Of a stretch of DNA of 41,594 bases, positions 33,016 through 41,594 are shown one piece after another. The notes beneath the pieces are model-generated. The model had not been told where the DNA came from. It was given only the letters and a program-made list of their open reading frames with translations, and ran no database searches. How positions within the stretch are numbered: the stretch's first letter is position 1; each line of letters begins with the position of its first letter. The position numbers and the translations under genes were made by a program. The stretch is from positions 1 through 41,594 of the forward strand of contig JAAMPI010000362.1 of NCBI GenBank assembly GCA_013054445.1. Reading direction: 5' to 3'. The stretch comes from Cudoniella acicularis (Eukaryota > Ascomycota > Leotiomycetes > Helotiales > Helotiaceae).

Positions 33016-33563
33016 ATGGGTCGCGTTCGTACCAAGACTGTCAAGAAGTCCGCCAAGGTCATCATTGAGCGATACTACCCCAAGTTGACCCTCGATTTCG
33101 AGACCAACAAGAGAATCTGCGATGAAATTGCAATCATTGCCTCCAAGCGTCTCCGCAACAAGGTACGGCCAACGCAGTAATCGCATACTCGAGATCGAAT
33201 TCTGACATGAGATCGAATAGATTGCCGGTTACACAACACATTTGATGAAGCGTATTCAGCGTGGTCCCGTCCGTGGTATCTCCTTCAAGCTTCAAGAAGA
33301 GGAGCGTGAGAGAAAGGATCAATACGTCCCCGAAGTTTCTGCTCTCGACTTCAGTCAAACCGAGAGCGGTGTACTGGAAATCGACACCGAGACGAAGGAT
33401 CTCCTCAAGTCCCTTGGTGTAAGTTTACGAAGATTTTTGAAATTCCTATCGGTTTCTAACCAGTGTGCAGTTCGACTCCATCCCAGTCAACGTCGTCGCC
33501 GTTTCACAACAACAAGCCGTCGAGCCTCGCCGCCGGTTCAACGACCGACCTCCACGAACCTAG
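33016..33563 (+). CDS. rps17: 40S ribosomal protein eS17
   Basis: A 145-residue component of the small ribosomal subunit (eS17 family). Three exons (33016-33162, 33221-33418, 33471-33563) join in phase. The N-terminus [25 protein letters not shown] and the following [56 protein letters not shown] pattern are the invariant eS17 core. The C-terminus is longer than in yeast and ends in an Arg/Pro tail ([11 protein letters not shown]). It acts in the head of the 40S subunit in the cytoplasm. The CA-rich leader upstream is as expected for a highly expressed ribosomal-protein gene. Identity is certain. Confidence 0.98.
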
Positions 33564-34025
33564 ATTTTTGTTTGCGGGAAGGTGGAAAATATGGATGGTT
33601 TGGCAGGGATCTGATTGCTACACGGCGTATTGCTGGCAGGTTGTGCATACTAGATCAATGTGAGATCAATTCCCACCCAGGTGTCGCCGATTCTCCTCTG
33701 GAGATGACGCTTGATTGCCAATCTCTTTTATGTTCAATGTGCCGTGAGACTATGGAATTCCACTGGACGGAGGTTTTGATTGATGGTTATACCACCCAAG
33801 GTAAGTTTATGCTTATCTGTGAAATGCTAATATGGTGAGAGACGCCGGATCGTGGCCGAGCCTTTTTTGCGACAAGGACTTGTACCAGGTTTCCAAGTAT
33901 ATCGAATACTCTAGGCAACATTCAGATCAATGTTCACAATTCAAAATAAATATATTTTCCATGATTGAAGTCCTGGGTATCACATCTCCCCACCGTCCTT
34001 TTACCCCGCAACGCCAGTAAATGAA
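33564..34025. other. Convergent 3' spacer
   Basis: These 462 bp lie between the convergent eS17 and Rtr1-like genes. They hold both 3' UTRs; an AATAAA lies near 33947-33952. One frame continues open past the eS17 intron-3 region on the + strand (to 33838), but this is out of frame with the real protein and has no domain. Confidence 0.5.
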
Positions 34026-34907
34026 TCAAATCTTCCAGTCCGTGTCGGCTTCCTCTTCATCATCCCGTCTCTCCCTTCGACTCCCAAAGCTTGGTGTATG
34101 ACCTTCCAACGTTAGATGCATAGTATCGAGCCTTCCACTCAAATCATCCTCATCTAATGATGGAGGTTCCGCAGACCGTTGTACCTCCTTCTCCTGTATC
34201 TTAACATCTACTAGGCCATGGTGAGCAGCACGTCCTTGATCGCCTCTTTCTAGAGCCAAGTTTGCCGTATTTTGCTTCTTTTCTTGCTCTTCTTCCCCGC
34301 TCAGATGCAACTGTCCCAGCTCCTCCGCGACAGAATCATCCTCAGACTTGGGCTCATCCAAAAGATCAATCTTGATCAAAGACTGCGCAGCCTCCCTCTC
34401 CCAAGCTGGACTTTCGCTCAACTGGACCCGGACGTACAGTGCTCTCCGGGCACATGCGTCTGAACACCACTTCTCGAGCTCTTCCTTCTCGACGACCCGG
34501 AAATCCTTTGCTCTCCCCCTCGTGCCTATGACTCTGTATTTGCCACCGCCTGTTTCTCTCACTCTCGGCTTCGGACAAAGAGTATAACCGCAGTGATCAT
34601 TGATGTTGCGCTCGACTATGAGAGCATCGTAATCGGATGGCTGAAATGGTCGTAGAAAATCTTTGAAGGCTTTCGCATCTGCTGGGGAAGGATTGCTGGC
34701 ATCGTACAGGGAGGATGCAAGCGGATAATCAATCAAAGTTTCTGTAGATAAAAGAATTTCAAGCTCGATGTCCTTGCGCGACTGGATCAACCGTGCGTGG
34801 TACAATGCCAGCCCTCGGTCGCGCTCTTCTTTGGAGCTTGTGGTGGCGGCGGCGGGGTAAGAAGAGCTCTTCTTCAGAATCGACTTGGGGGTCTTCGTGG
34901 TGGCCAT
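34026..34907 (-). CDS. rtr1: Rtr1/RPAP2-family RNA polymerase II CTD phosphatase
   Basis: An intronless 293-residue member of the Rtr1/RPAP2 family, which binds Pol II and removes phosphate from the CTD (Ser5 in yeast), and helps Pol II assembly and nuclear import. The zinc finger of the family is intact: C106-X4-C111 in HCGYTLC and C148-X3-C152 in WCSDAC, followed by the conserved helix ARRALYVRVQLSESPAWER. The preceding segment (LRPFQPSDYDALIVERNINDHCGY) is also the typical family sequence. The last 120 residues are acidic and low-complexity, and likely disordered. It is divergent from the Bbc1-like gene and convergent with eS17. The start at 34907 is a good ATG; no other in-frame ATG is nearby. 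Assignment is secure; the catalytic activity is inferred from the family. Confidence 0.94.
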   Translation of the reverse strand: MATTKTPKSILKKSSSYPAAATTSSKEERDRGLALYHARLIQSRKDIELEILLSTETLIDYPLASSLYDASNPSPADAKAFKDFLRPFQPSDYDALIVERNINDHCGYTLCPKPRVRETGGGKYRVIGTRGRAKDFRVVEKEELEKWCSDACARRALYVRVQLSESPAWEREAAQSLIKIDLLDEPKSEDDSVAEELGQLHLSGEEEQEKKQNTANLALERGDQGRAAHHGLVDVKIQEKEVQRSAEPPSLDEDDLSGRLDTMHLTLEGHTPSFGSRRERRDDEEEADTDWKI

Positions 34908-35533
34908 TGCTGCTGATTTTTATATCTGCTAGTCAGGACCAAGACCATTGCTTGCAGAAGTTGAGGATCTCTGTCTTGAATTACTCACTTTATGAGGCAA
35001 AGGATCGCGCTCGCACGAATCGTTGTTGTTCCTTGCGGGACAGGCGGCGACGGATCCCTGCGACTCGCTCGATTGAATCATCCGGTGCGGCTTCACTCCA
35101 CCGCTTGGAATCCTTGGAACTCTTTGATCGTGCCAAGCTGTTTCTCGACTTGCGATCTGTTTTGTGCTTCCCTTGGCCTGCCGTCATCTGAAATTTCTCG
35201 TCTGGTAAGATGTTACAATTCGACTCTTTGAGGGCTAGACAATTTATCCATTCTGACGGCTGCCGTTTCACACGTTGTATTTCATGCGCTGACGTAGACT
35301 AGCACGTTTAGATACGATCAACCGCCCCGCTCATACTCTTCGCTGTCTGCGTCCTGCTTCCCTGGCAATACCAAAGCACATACAGATATCTCATCGCGGG
35401 TTGTTGTGCGAAGGCTCAACCTGTCAACATAGTCGAATCCAACTGTGCCGCGGGCACAAACTCAGTTGGCTCCTTCGTAGGCAACAAGCCGGGCCAGCTT
35501 GCGAGAACAGAATTTGCACTTCACGCGCCCACC
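34908..35533. promoter_or_regulatory. Divergent promoter region (RTR1 / BBC1)
   Basis: These 626 bp separate two divergent ATGs and hold both promoters. The BBC1 ATG has a good context (CACCATGTC). Small ORFs on both strands are without domains. Confidence 0.5.
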
Positions 35534-38500
35534 ATGTCGAGCCCGCCTTTCAAAGTAAAGGCAGTATACGAGTACACGTCCCCGCACGAGGATGATCTAC
35601 ACTTTCCCCTTGGTCAGATAATCACTGTCACGGAGGAGGAAGATGATGATTGGTAGCCGGCGAATACACAGATGCTTCAGGAGTGAAAAAGGAGGGAATC
35701 TTCCCCAGGAATTTCGTGGAGAAATACGAACCTACAGCTCCCCCGAGACCGATTCGCACGAACCGTCCAAAAAAAGAGGCGGAACCATGCTCCCGAGCCT
35801 TCACCCGTTGAACCAACTCATGAAGAGCCCGAGCCCGAACCCGAGCCAGTTCAAGAACCTCCAGCTGCCCGAGAACCACCTCCACCAGCTCCAAAAGCTG
35901 AGCCTGTGACATCCCCACCTCCCCGACATGTGGAAGCTCCACCTGCAGCACCGAAGGCTGCGCCAGCTTCCACAAAACCATCTGCCCCTCCACCAGTCTC
36001 AGACAAACCTAGTGGAGGTTCGTTCCGAGACCGTATTGCGGCTTTCAATAAAGCCGCTCCACCAGTAGCTCCATTCAAGCCTGGTGGGTTGAGTTCTGGA
36101 GGTTCAAACAATTTTATCAAGAAGCCATTTGTTCCCCCACCTCCGAGTAAGAATGCCTACGTCCCACCACCCCGCGAGCCTGTTCCGCAAAAGATTTATA
36201 GGCGTGAGGAGGATCCGGAAATAGCTGCCAAAGAGACAGAAAATCAGGAGTTGGCAGAACGGGCCGGTTTAGCACCAACATCTAATGGCGATGATGGGGG
36301 GGAGCAACCGAAACCTACGAGTTTTGAAGGAGCGGATTGCGCTTCTTCAAAAGCAACAGATGGAACAAGCGGCTCGGCACGCAGATGCGGCGCAAAAGAA
36401 GGAAAAGCCCAAACGTCCGGCTAAGAAGAGGACCGATTCCCATGGTCATACAGATGTGGCCGACGATGCCGATGGGGCTAGTTTGGAGAGAAGAGATACC
36501 GAAGAGGCAATCGCAAAACCCTCCATGGACTCTGTAAGAGAGGAACAGACTGCTCCCAGAAGACGCAAGTCCTCTAGCCGTGCTCCTGTAACTCCAGGTC
36601 TTCATCCTCGAAAATCATTCGGCGATGGTAATGATGCGGATATGTCAGGAGCTGGGGACACAACCGAAGAACCCGAGGAGATGTCAACTGGCCGAGATGA
36701 CAGTGATGAGAAGCCAAGAAGACCCCTTTCTCGGATGCCCACCGCTCCTACGCGCGAGCCGGATGTTGGGGAAGAGGATGGTGCCGCAGAGGAGCCTGAT
36801 GATGAGGGAGATCAGGACGAAGGAGAAGAAGAGGATGATATTGACCCCGAAGTTAGGCGGAAGGAGGAACTGAGGGCCCGCATGGCGAAAATGAGTGGCG
36901 GTATGGGTATGCATGGCATGTTTGGTCCTCCTGGTGGTATGCCAATGCCTGGACCGGCACCACCCAAGAAGAAGAAGTCTATCTCCGCAGGTGACAAACG
37001 TTCTGGGGAGTATGGGATTGAAGACGCGCCATCTCCCAGTACACGCGCTCCTCCCGTGCCAATGATTCCAATGCCAGGAATGTCCCGAGTCCGAAGCCCC
37101 GATGAAATCGATAGGCAACTCGAGCATGATGATGACCATACTCCTATTTCAACTTCTCGGCCAGCTAATGAGCTACCCGATGTGGAAGATGTGGTTCCTC
37201 CGCGTGACAGAGGTGCTCCACCTCCAGGTAAGGTTCATCATTCAAAAGTTTGGGCCCTGCTAATACAGCACAGTTCCATCCCAAGAAACTGGTGGGAGAC
37301 CTGCTCCTCCACCTGTTCCCAAAGAAGGTATGTCTCACAATTGACTTACGTCTCCAAAAGTTGTACTAAGTTCTCTAGCGCGACCTGCAGCTCCTCCTCC
37401 TTCGATGACTATATCTCCAAGTGCTGGATCTGAATCGGATGACGAGATGTCTTCAAGGGATCAAAAGTCTGTTGTAACACCAAGGGCAGAAGCTCCTCGT
37501 GCACCAGCAAGACCCGAGCCACAACAACTTTCGCCACGTTCACCAGGAACGAAAAGAGTATCTTACTTTGGATCGGATGAGCCGTCTCCCACCTCTCCAA
37601 GTAGCCAAGGTTCAAACAACAAACGCGCAAGCAGAGTGCCTCCCATCCCAGGAGCACCTATAGTTTCGTCATCTCAAAATCGCGCCCCTCCACCCCCTCC
37701 TCCTAATGCACCGTTAAGTCGTTCATCTACTGGCGATCAACGTGTGCTCCCTTCGCCCAGATCTGCACCCAAAGAAGAGAGTGAAGAGGAAGTTACCGAG
37801 TATGAGGGTGATTATGATACCGACATAGCATCCGCTGTACCTCACAAAGATGCGCTCAAGGCTCATGCAAGAGATTCAAGCTTCGAAGATACAAGCTCGC
37901 TTCGGTCACCTGTAGTATCTCCTCCTTCAGCCCCGCCACCCCTTCCAGCAGCATCTGCTCCTCGCGCAGGACCTCCGCCTTTGCCTTCACAACCACCCCC
38001 TAATGCAAGACAATCGTCGGAGATGCCAAGAGCAGCTCCACCACCTCCACCCCCCGCGGCAAAATTGTTAGCTCCATGGGAGCAAGATGACAGTGAATAT
38101 GATCCTTACAAATATACTGCTCCAAAACCGGTGGCTATTCCTTCTATGCCCTCACCCCGAATGGAACGAAATGAAGACGATCTGTATTCAGCGTCCCCTC
38201 CTAGACAAACATTTGCTCCCCCGCCTCAAGACAGACAAGTTCCCCAGCCTCCGCCTCGAGATGCGGTACCTGGCTCCTCACATAGAGGCCCACCTCGTCA
38301 ATCTTTGGAGGTCCAACGTACTGCAAACCCGGCAAGGCGATCTGTCGAGCTCGGCAGAATGTCTATGGACTCAGGCTATGTTGCCAATGATGTTGATTTA
38401 GGACGAAGCAGCTATTGGTGGACACAACCAAGAGGAATACCACCTGTGTTTCAAAGTCGAAAAGATTACTTGTTTGAGATGGAAGAGTCATCCGCGAAGC

Positions 38501-39144
38501 GGGGTAGTAAAACAATCGTTACCAAAGAGCTCTACTTTTTGTTTCTGGATTACTCACAAACCATTGTCGCCGCCGAATTTGATGCACAAGACCCAGCGGA
38601 TGTCAATTTAGAACAAAAGCACGAACCACCACCTTCACGCTTGCGACAAGACCAACTAGAACAAGCACACGAACAATTTGGCCGCCGAATTTCAGAAGCT
38701 GTAGCTTCCAAAAAGGATACGGTGGTCGGTGATGGAACTCCGCATGGTCTTATCCAAGAACTTCTCAAACCGTTTTCGAATGCATTGCGCCCAGTAGGCG
38801 CCCGCGCTTATGGTGCCATTGTTTATGGAAACCTTGCCAATGCTTCAACGCAGCAAAATGATGAGATTCGCCCAGGTGACATCATTACTTTTCGCAATAC
38901 AAAGTTTCAAGGGAAGCATGGACCTATGCATGCGAAATACAGTATGGAAGTAGGCAAACCAGATCATGTAGGTATAGTTTCCGAGTGGGATGGTACGAAG
39001 AAAAAGGTTAGAGCTTGGGAGCAAGCCAGAGAGAGCAAAAAAGTCAAACTCGAAAGCTTCAAGCTTGACGACCTGAGAAGCGGGGAAGTGAAGATTTGGA
39101 GAATTATGCCAAGAAGCTGGGTTGGGTGGCAAGGCCAGAATTAA
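35534..39144 (+). CDS. bbc1: Bbc1-like SH3-domain actin-patch protein (three apparent frame breaks)
   Basis: Three exons (35534-37227, 37274-37327, 37379-39144). The N-terminal SH3 domain (about 67 residues) is recognisable: FKVKAVYEYTSPHEDDLHFPLGQIITV, then DDDW, and, past a break, SGVKKEGIFPRNFVEKYE. A very long Pro/Glu/Ala-rich linker follows, with SLKERIALLQKQQ, a basic KKKKS motif and an acidic DDE stretch, then the conserved C-terminal domain: YWWTQPRGIPPVF, ELYFLFLDYSQT, GDIITFRN, HVGIVSEWDGTKKKVRAWEQ and GEVKIWRIMPRSWVGW. Such proteins (yeast Bbc1/Mti1) sit at endocytic actin patches, bind type-I myosin and WASP-family proteins, and inhibit actin nucleation. The reading frame is broken three times in the first 800 bp: near 35654 (TAG in the SH3, as if one base were missing), near 35788 (one base too many) and near 36322-36325 (one T too many). 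The rest is intact. Sequence errors are more likely than decay. Confidence 0.9.
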
Positions 39145-39517
39145 GGCGTCGGGCGTTTTATGGACGAAGATGAAGGATGAGGAGCTCATTATATGAAGAA
39201 GACATCAGGCTGATGATTAGTACGAGTGTATACAAAGGTATTGTTTACGCATAGCTTCGTTGTCATGAATGAGAAGAACGTCGTTATTATCCCCTCAACT
39301 TTTTGGATGGTTCGTGGCCCCACAATCCATTATTAGCGCTATCATTGTCAAGAATAACGTCTCTTCATGTCCCATTGTTCACAGAGCAAGTGCTCCTCTC
39401 GAAGTTACCCGACCTCCAAATAATACACCCGTTCACAGAGACGACAATTCCCCGAAATGCGTTCTTCCACCATGCTCAATAACCAGAATTGATCAACACT
39501 ATTTACCATTCCCACAC
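39145..39517. other. Convergent 3' spacer
   Basis: These 373 bp lie between the convergent BBC1 and unknown hydrophobic-protein genes and must hold both 3' UTRs. Nothing else is recognised. Confidence 0.5.
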
Positions 39518-40348
39518 TCAAACAAGAACCCACGCTTCGGCTGCTGCCGAGGCAACCTTCGCCAATACCGCAAGCAAACCCCTGAGCAACTGCTTCCCAA
39601 TCCACATCTCCCACGCTCCCGCCTTCAAAAGCGTAGCCAAGCCGCTCGCGCCTACATCCCCGAGTAAGACGTGAATTGCCGTCATGATCGTACCTACAAC
39701 AAGTTTGTGATTAGCTTCTCTCCTTTGACTCCTCATCCTCCTTCCTATGAAACAGCCGAATATTAAGATCCAAGAACATGAAATAGAAACGGAAAGAAGA
39801 GAAGAGAAGAGAAAGAAAAGAAACTCACCAGCTCGTCCCCCCGTCCCAACCCTAACGGCCCAAACTAGGGGTCCCCCCACAAAACCAGGAAGCACACACC
39901 CCGCCGCAACCTGAACCGCAATCAACGCGCTAATCTTCGGATTCCTCACCACCCATCTCCGCATTCCACTTGGTAATGTCCTCAACAGAGGCTTTAGCTT
40001 CTTCTTTCCTGCGTTCCTGGCTTTCTTGAATTTTCGAAGGAGAGATGGGAGATGTTTTTTGGTTTTGCGGTGGAGAGCTTTGAGTTTTGGTGGGGCGTGT
40101 TTGGCGGTTGAGATGACGGTGGGGAGGAGGGTTGTGGTTGTGAAGGTCGTGAGGGCGGTGGTTGTGTTGGAAAAAGCGGGGGAGAGGTAGTTGGTGTGTG
40201 CGAAGGCCGCGGTGGTAGCTAGAGCGGGGAGGAGAGTGGTTTTTCTGTATTTGCCTGTTTTGATAGCCACTGGTGTTAAGGTTGTTTTGCCGAAGTGGGT
40301 GAGGGAGGTGCTAAGGGTTGAGAGGAGGTTGCTGTTGGGAGGTGCCAT
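39518..40348 (-). CDS. Unknown Thr/Ala-rich hydrophobic protein
   Basis: Two exons (39829-40348 and 39518-39693) give 231 residues. The intron (39694-39828, 135 nt) has a GTGAGT donor, a pyrimidine-rich body, a CTAAT branch and a TTGTAG acceptor. It is a multiple of three without an in-frame stop, so the unspliced frame is also open (276 residues). I do not recognise the family. The N-terminal third is Thr/Leu-rich and might be a mitochondrial or membrane targeting region. Then comes a basic stretch (LKALHRKTKKHLPSLLRKFKK) and two hydrophobic segments (ISALIAVQVAAGCVLPGFVGGPLVWAV and the GTIMTAIHVLLGDVGASGLATLL region). The C-terminus is Ala/Leu-rich. The splice signals and codon pattern suggest a real gene; function is unknown. 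Confidence 0.72.
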   Translation of the reverse strand: MAPPNSNLLSTLSTSLTHFGKTTLTPVAIKTGKYRKTTLLPALATTAAFAHTNYLSPAFSNTTTALTTFTTTTLLPTVISTAKHAPPKLKALHRKTKKHLPSLLRKFKKARNAGKKKLKPLLRTLPSGMRRWVVRNPKISALIAVQVAAGCVLPGFVGGPLVWAVRVGTGGRAGEFLFFLFSSLLSVSISCSWILIFGCFIGRRMRSQRREANHKLVVGTIMTAIHVLLGDVGASGLATLLKAGAWEMWIGKQLLRGLLAVLAKVASAAAEAWVLV

Positions 40349-41594
40349 TTTCTGGCAGTAATAAGTTGATGAGATAGAAGAAAGGCGTTTGTTCCCTTTT
40401 CTCGTTGCGTGATAAGGGAGATGTGTACTGTGATGTTGTGATGTTTTGGTGTTGGGAGGTTGTGTGTTAATGTGGTGTGTTGAGCTGGGTTGATGTTAAT
40501 GTAGAAGGTGTTGGCGGTTGGACTGAATGTGGACTTGCTCTTATTGCCTGGGCTACGCGAATAAACACGCCAGATATATACCGCCCCGCAACGTTTTGGT
40601 CGGAAGTGCATTCAATTGAAACAAGTAGGACTCGCTTACGGGGACGAAGAGATAAAACTCCTTGTCGCACTTGAGCGCTTGGAATACTCCCAGTCTCTTT
40701 GTCAACGTTTGACATCTTATTATAGTTTAAAACCAAGCAAAAGATAAGCCTATGATTAGAAAGAGCTTTTGCTATTGTCCTTTTCCCGTATATTCGCTTC
40801 AACCTCGAAATAAGCGAAATCACTCCAAACACTTGAAAATCATTAAATAGCTCCTAACTCGATAGGATATCTGAATCTCTCTAACAATAACTAAAAGCAA
40901 ATACTGTCGAATTTCTTTAGTATTTTTAATATCTGCTGTTATTATAGCGCATTTTCGTTGAAGTGATATGGGTGAATATGTGGCACAGGCCCCGGCCCGC
41001 GCAGCTTGTAATTCGCGAAAAGAGCTCAATAAACCAAAAATTAACCCCCGCTCCAACCCCCCAAAAAGCAAAATTCCATATGACTCCAAGGAGAGTGAAA
41101 ATACGGACCATTCTACTTAGAATTATCTATATAAAACCGGCCTCAGGGCGGTCGAATAACACCACTGATTATTCCCTATTTATTCTTTCAGTGGCGCTTT
41201 CTAAAGGCTTGCAGAAAACCCCGCTGACCGTAAATAAGCTCGTCTGTTCGGACGCTTTTTTTGAATGATGGAGATTTAGACTTAAAGTTAGCGAGGCGCG
41301 TTTGAAACGTTTGTTGAGAAGATTTTTATTTGGTTCAATATTTAAAGGAGAGGGGTTGTATCTCCGGAAATCACTCGCTTATTTTTAACTCCGATGAAGC
41401 AAGCAAAGCCACCTGACGTCACCTTAACATTCTATATGATATTGGTGCTAAAAGTCGGTAGAAGAAGTCACCCTCACGTGATTGTCTGTGCGTAGAAGTC
41501 GGGGGACGCTGGAGCAAGAGGTGAGGTGCGAGCTTGCGAGCGCGAACCTCGTAGAGACGGCTAGACCTTCTTAGATATGAATCGTCTTTATTGC
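40349..41594. promoter_or_regulatory. Promoter-like end region
   Basis: No gene is called here. An 82-codon minus ORF (40467-40715, MSNVDKETGS...) has no domain and is too weak to call. Towards the right end are a perfect CRE palindrome TGACGTCA (41414-41421) and a CACGTG E-box (41475-41480). A hairpin-prone GC stretch (GAGGT...ACCTC, about 41521-41550) follows, and an ATG at 41577 could begin a + gene that leaves the window. Confidence 0.45.
41414..41480. promoter_or_regulatory. CRE (TGACGTCA) and E-box (CACGTGA) pair
   Basis: A full eight-base CRE palindrome at 41414-41421, bound by bZIP Atf/CREB-type factors, is followed 53 bp later by CACGTGA (41475-41481), bound by bHLH factors such as Cbf1-type proteins. 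They sit about 100-160 bp before a possible start codon at 41577, in the usual promoter position. Confidence 0.5.

Noticed and set aside
33242..33838. 198-codon + ORF overlapping eS17
   Set aside because: It follows the real eS17 frame only in exon 2, then reads through the third intron and out of frame into the 3' spacer.
40467..40832. Minus ORF with ATG at 40715 (82 aa)
   Set aside because: Its start looks reasonable, but it has no domain and its C-terminal half is low-complexity Thr/Pro; evidence is too weak to call a gene.
41515..41560. Hairpin-like GC stretch tested as a tRNA
   Set aside because: The arms are short, and no A-box/B-box pair or anticodon loop could be drawn; no tRNA was found anywhere in the window.
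1..41594. Biosynthetic gene cluster or CRISPR array
   Set aside because: No polyketide/NRPS, P450 or transporter grouping was seen, and no regular spacer repeats exist; the genes are core house-keeping types.

Overview
The window is nuclear DNA from a filamentous ascomycete (Pezizomycotina). The evidence is the many short GT-AG introns (mostly 45-75 nt), CTAAC/CTGAC-like branch sites, compact genes with short UTR spacers, a Zn2Cys6 regulator, and house-keeping proteins of fungal type (Ppg1, Bqt4, Vma16, Bbc1, Rtr1). A leotiomycete-type genome fits, but that placement is inference. The assembly looks like a draft: there are six ambiguous bases at 30418-30434, and several otherwise well-conserved genes carry single apparent indels.

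Layout. 1-151: acidic C-terminal end of an unknown + gene. 786-3760 (-): CCHC zinc-knuckle protein with a long Q/P/N-rich tail. 4547-5661 (+): PP2A-like phosphatase of Ppg1 type. 5907-7052 (-): Rho GDI. 8227-9574 (+): Bqt4-like inner-nuclear-membrane KilA-N protein. 10376-14071 (+): large disordered acidic protein. 14504-15904 (-): TMEM42-like EamA membrane protein. 16836-17317 (-): TFIIA gamma. 17555-18371 (+): V-ATPase c''. 18958-19739 (+): METTL13/EEF1AKMT4-like methyltransferase. 20240-21538 (+): mitochondrial 3-hydroxyisobutyrate dehydrogenase. 22425-24128 (-): spartin/senescence-domain protein. 26945-30087 (+): Zn2Cys6 transcription factor behind a long gene-free leader. 30088-33015: gene-poor, holding the wreck of a NACHT-ankyrin NLR-like gene. 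33016-33563 (+): ribosomal protein eS17. 34026-34907 (-): Rtr1/RPAP2 CTD phosphatase. 35534-39144 (+): Bbc1-like SH3 actin-patch protein. 39518-40348 (-): unknown hydrophobic protein. 40349-41594: promoter-like sequence.

The genes do not form a pathway or a secondary-metabolite cluster; this is ordinary core-genome content in mixed orientation. Loosely related pairs exist (RhoGDI, Bbc1 and Ppg1 touch polarity/actin or growth signalling; TFIIA gamma, Rtr1 and the zinc-cluster factor act in Pol II transcription), but nothing in the sequence shows they work as a unit. No convincing new biological system was found. The most interesting items are the NLR-like relic at about 31650-32210, the cluster of three frame breaks at the 5' end of BBC1, the large unrecognised acidic nuclear-type protein, and two stop-free introns whose length is a multiple of three.
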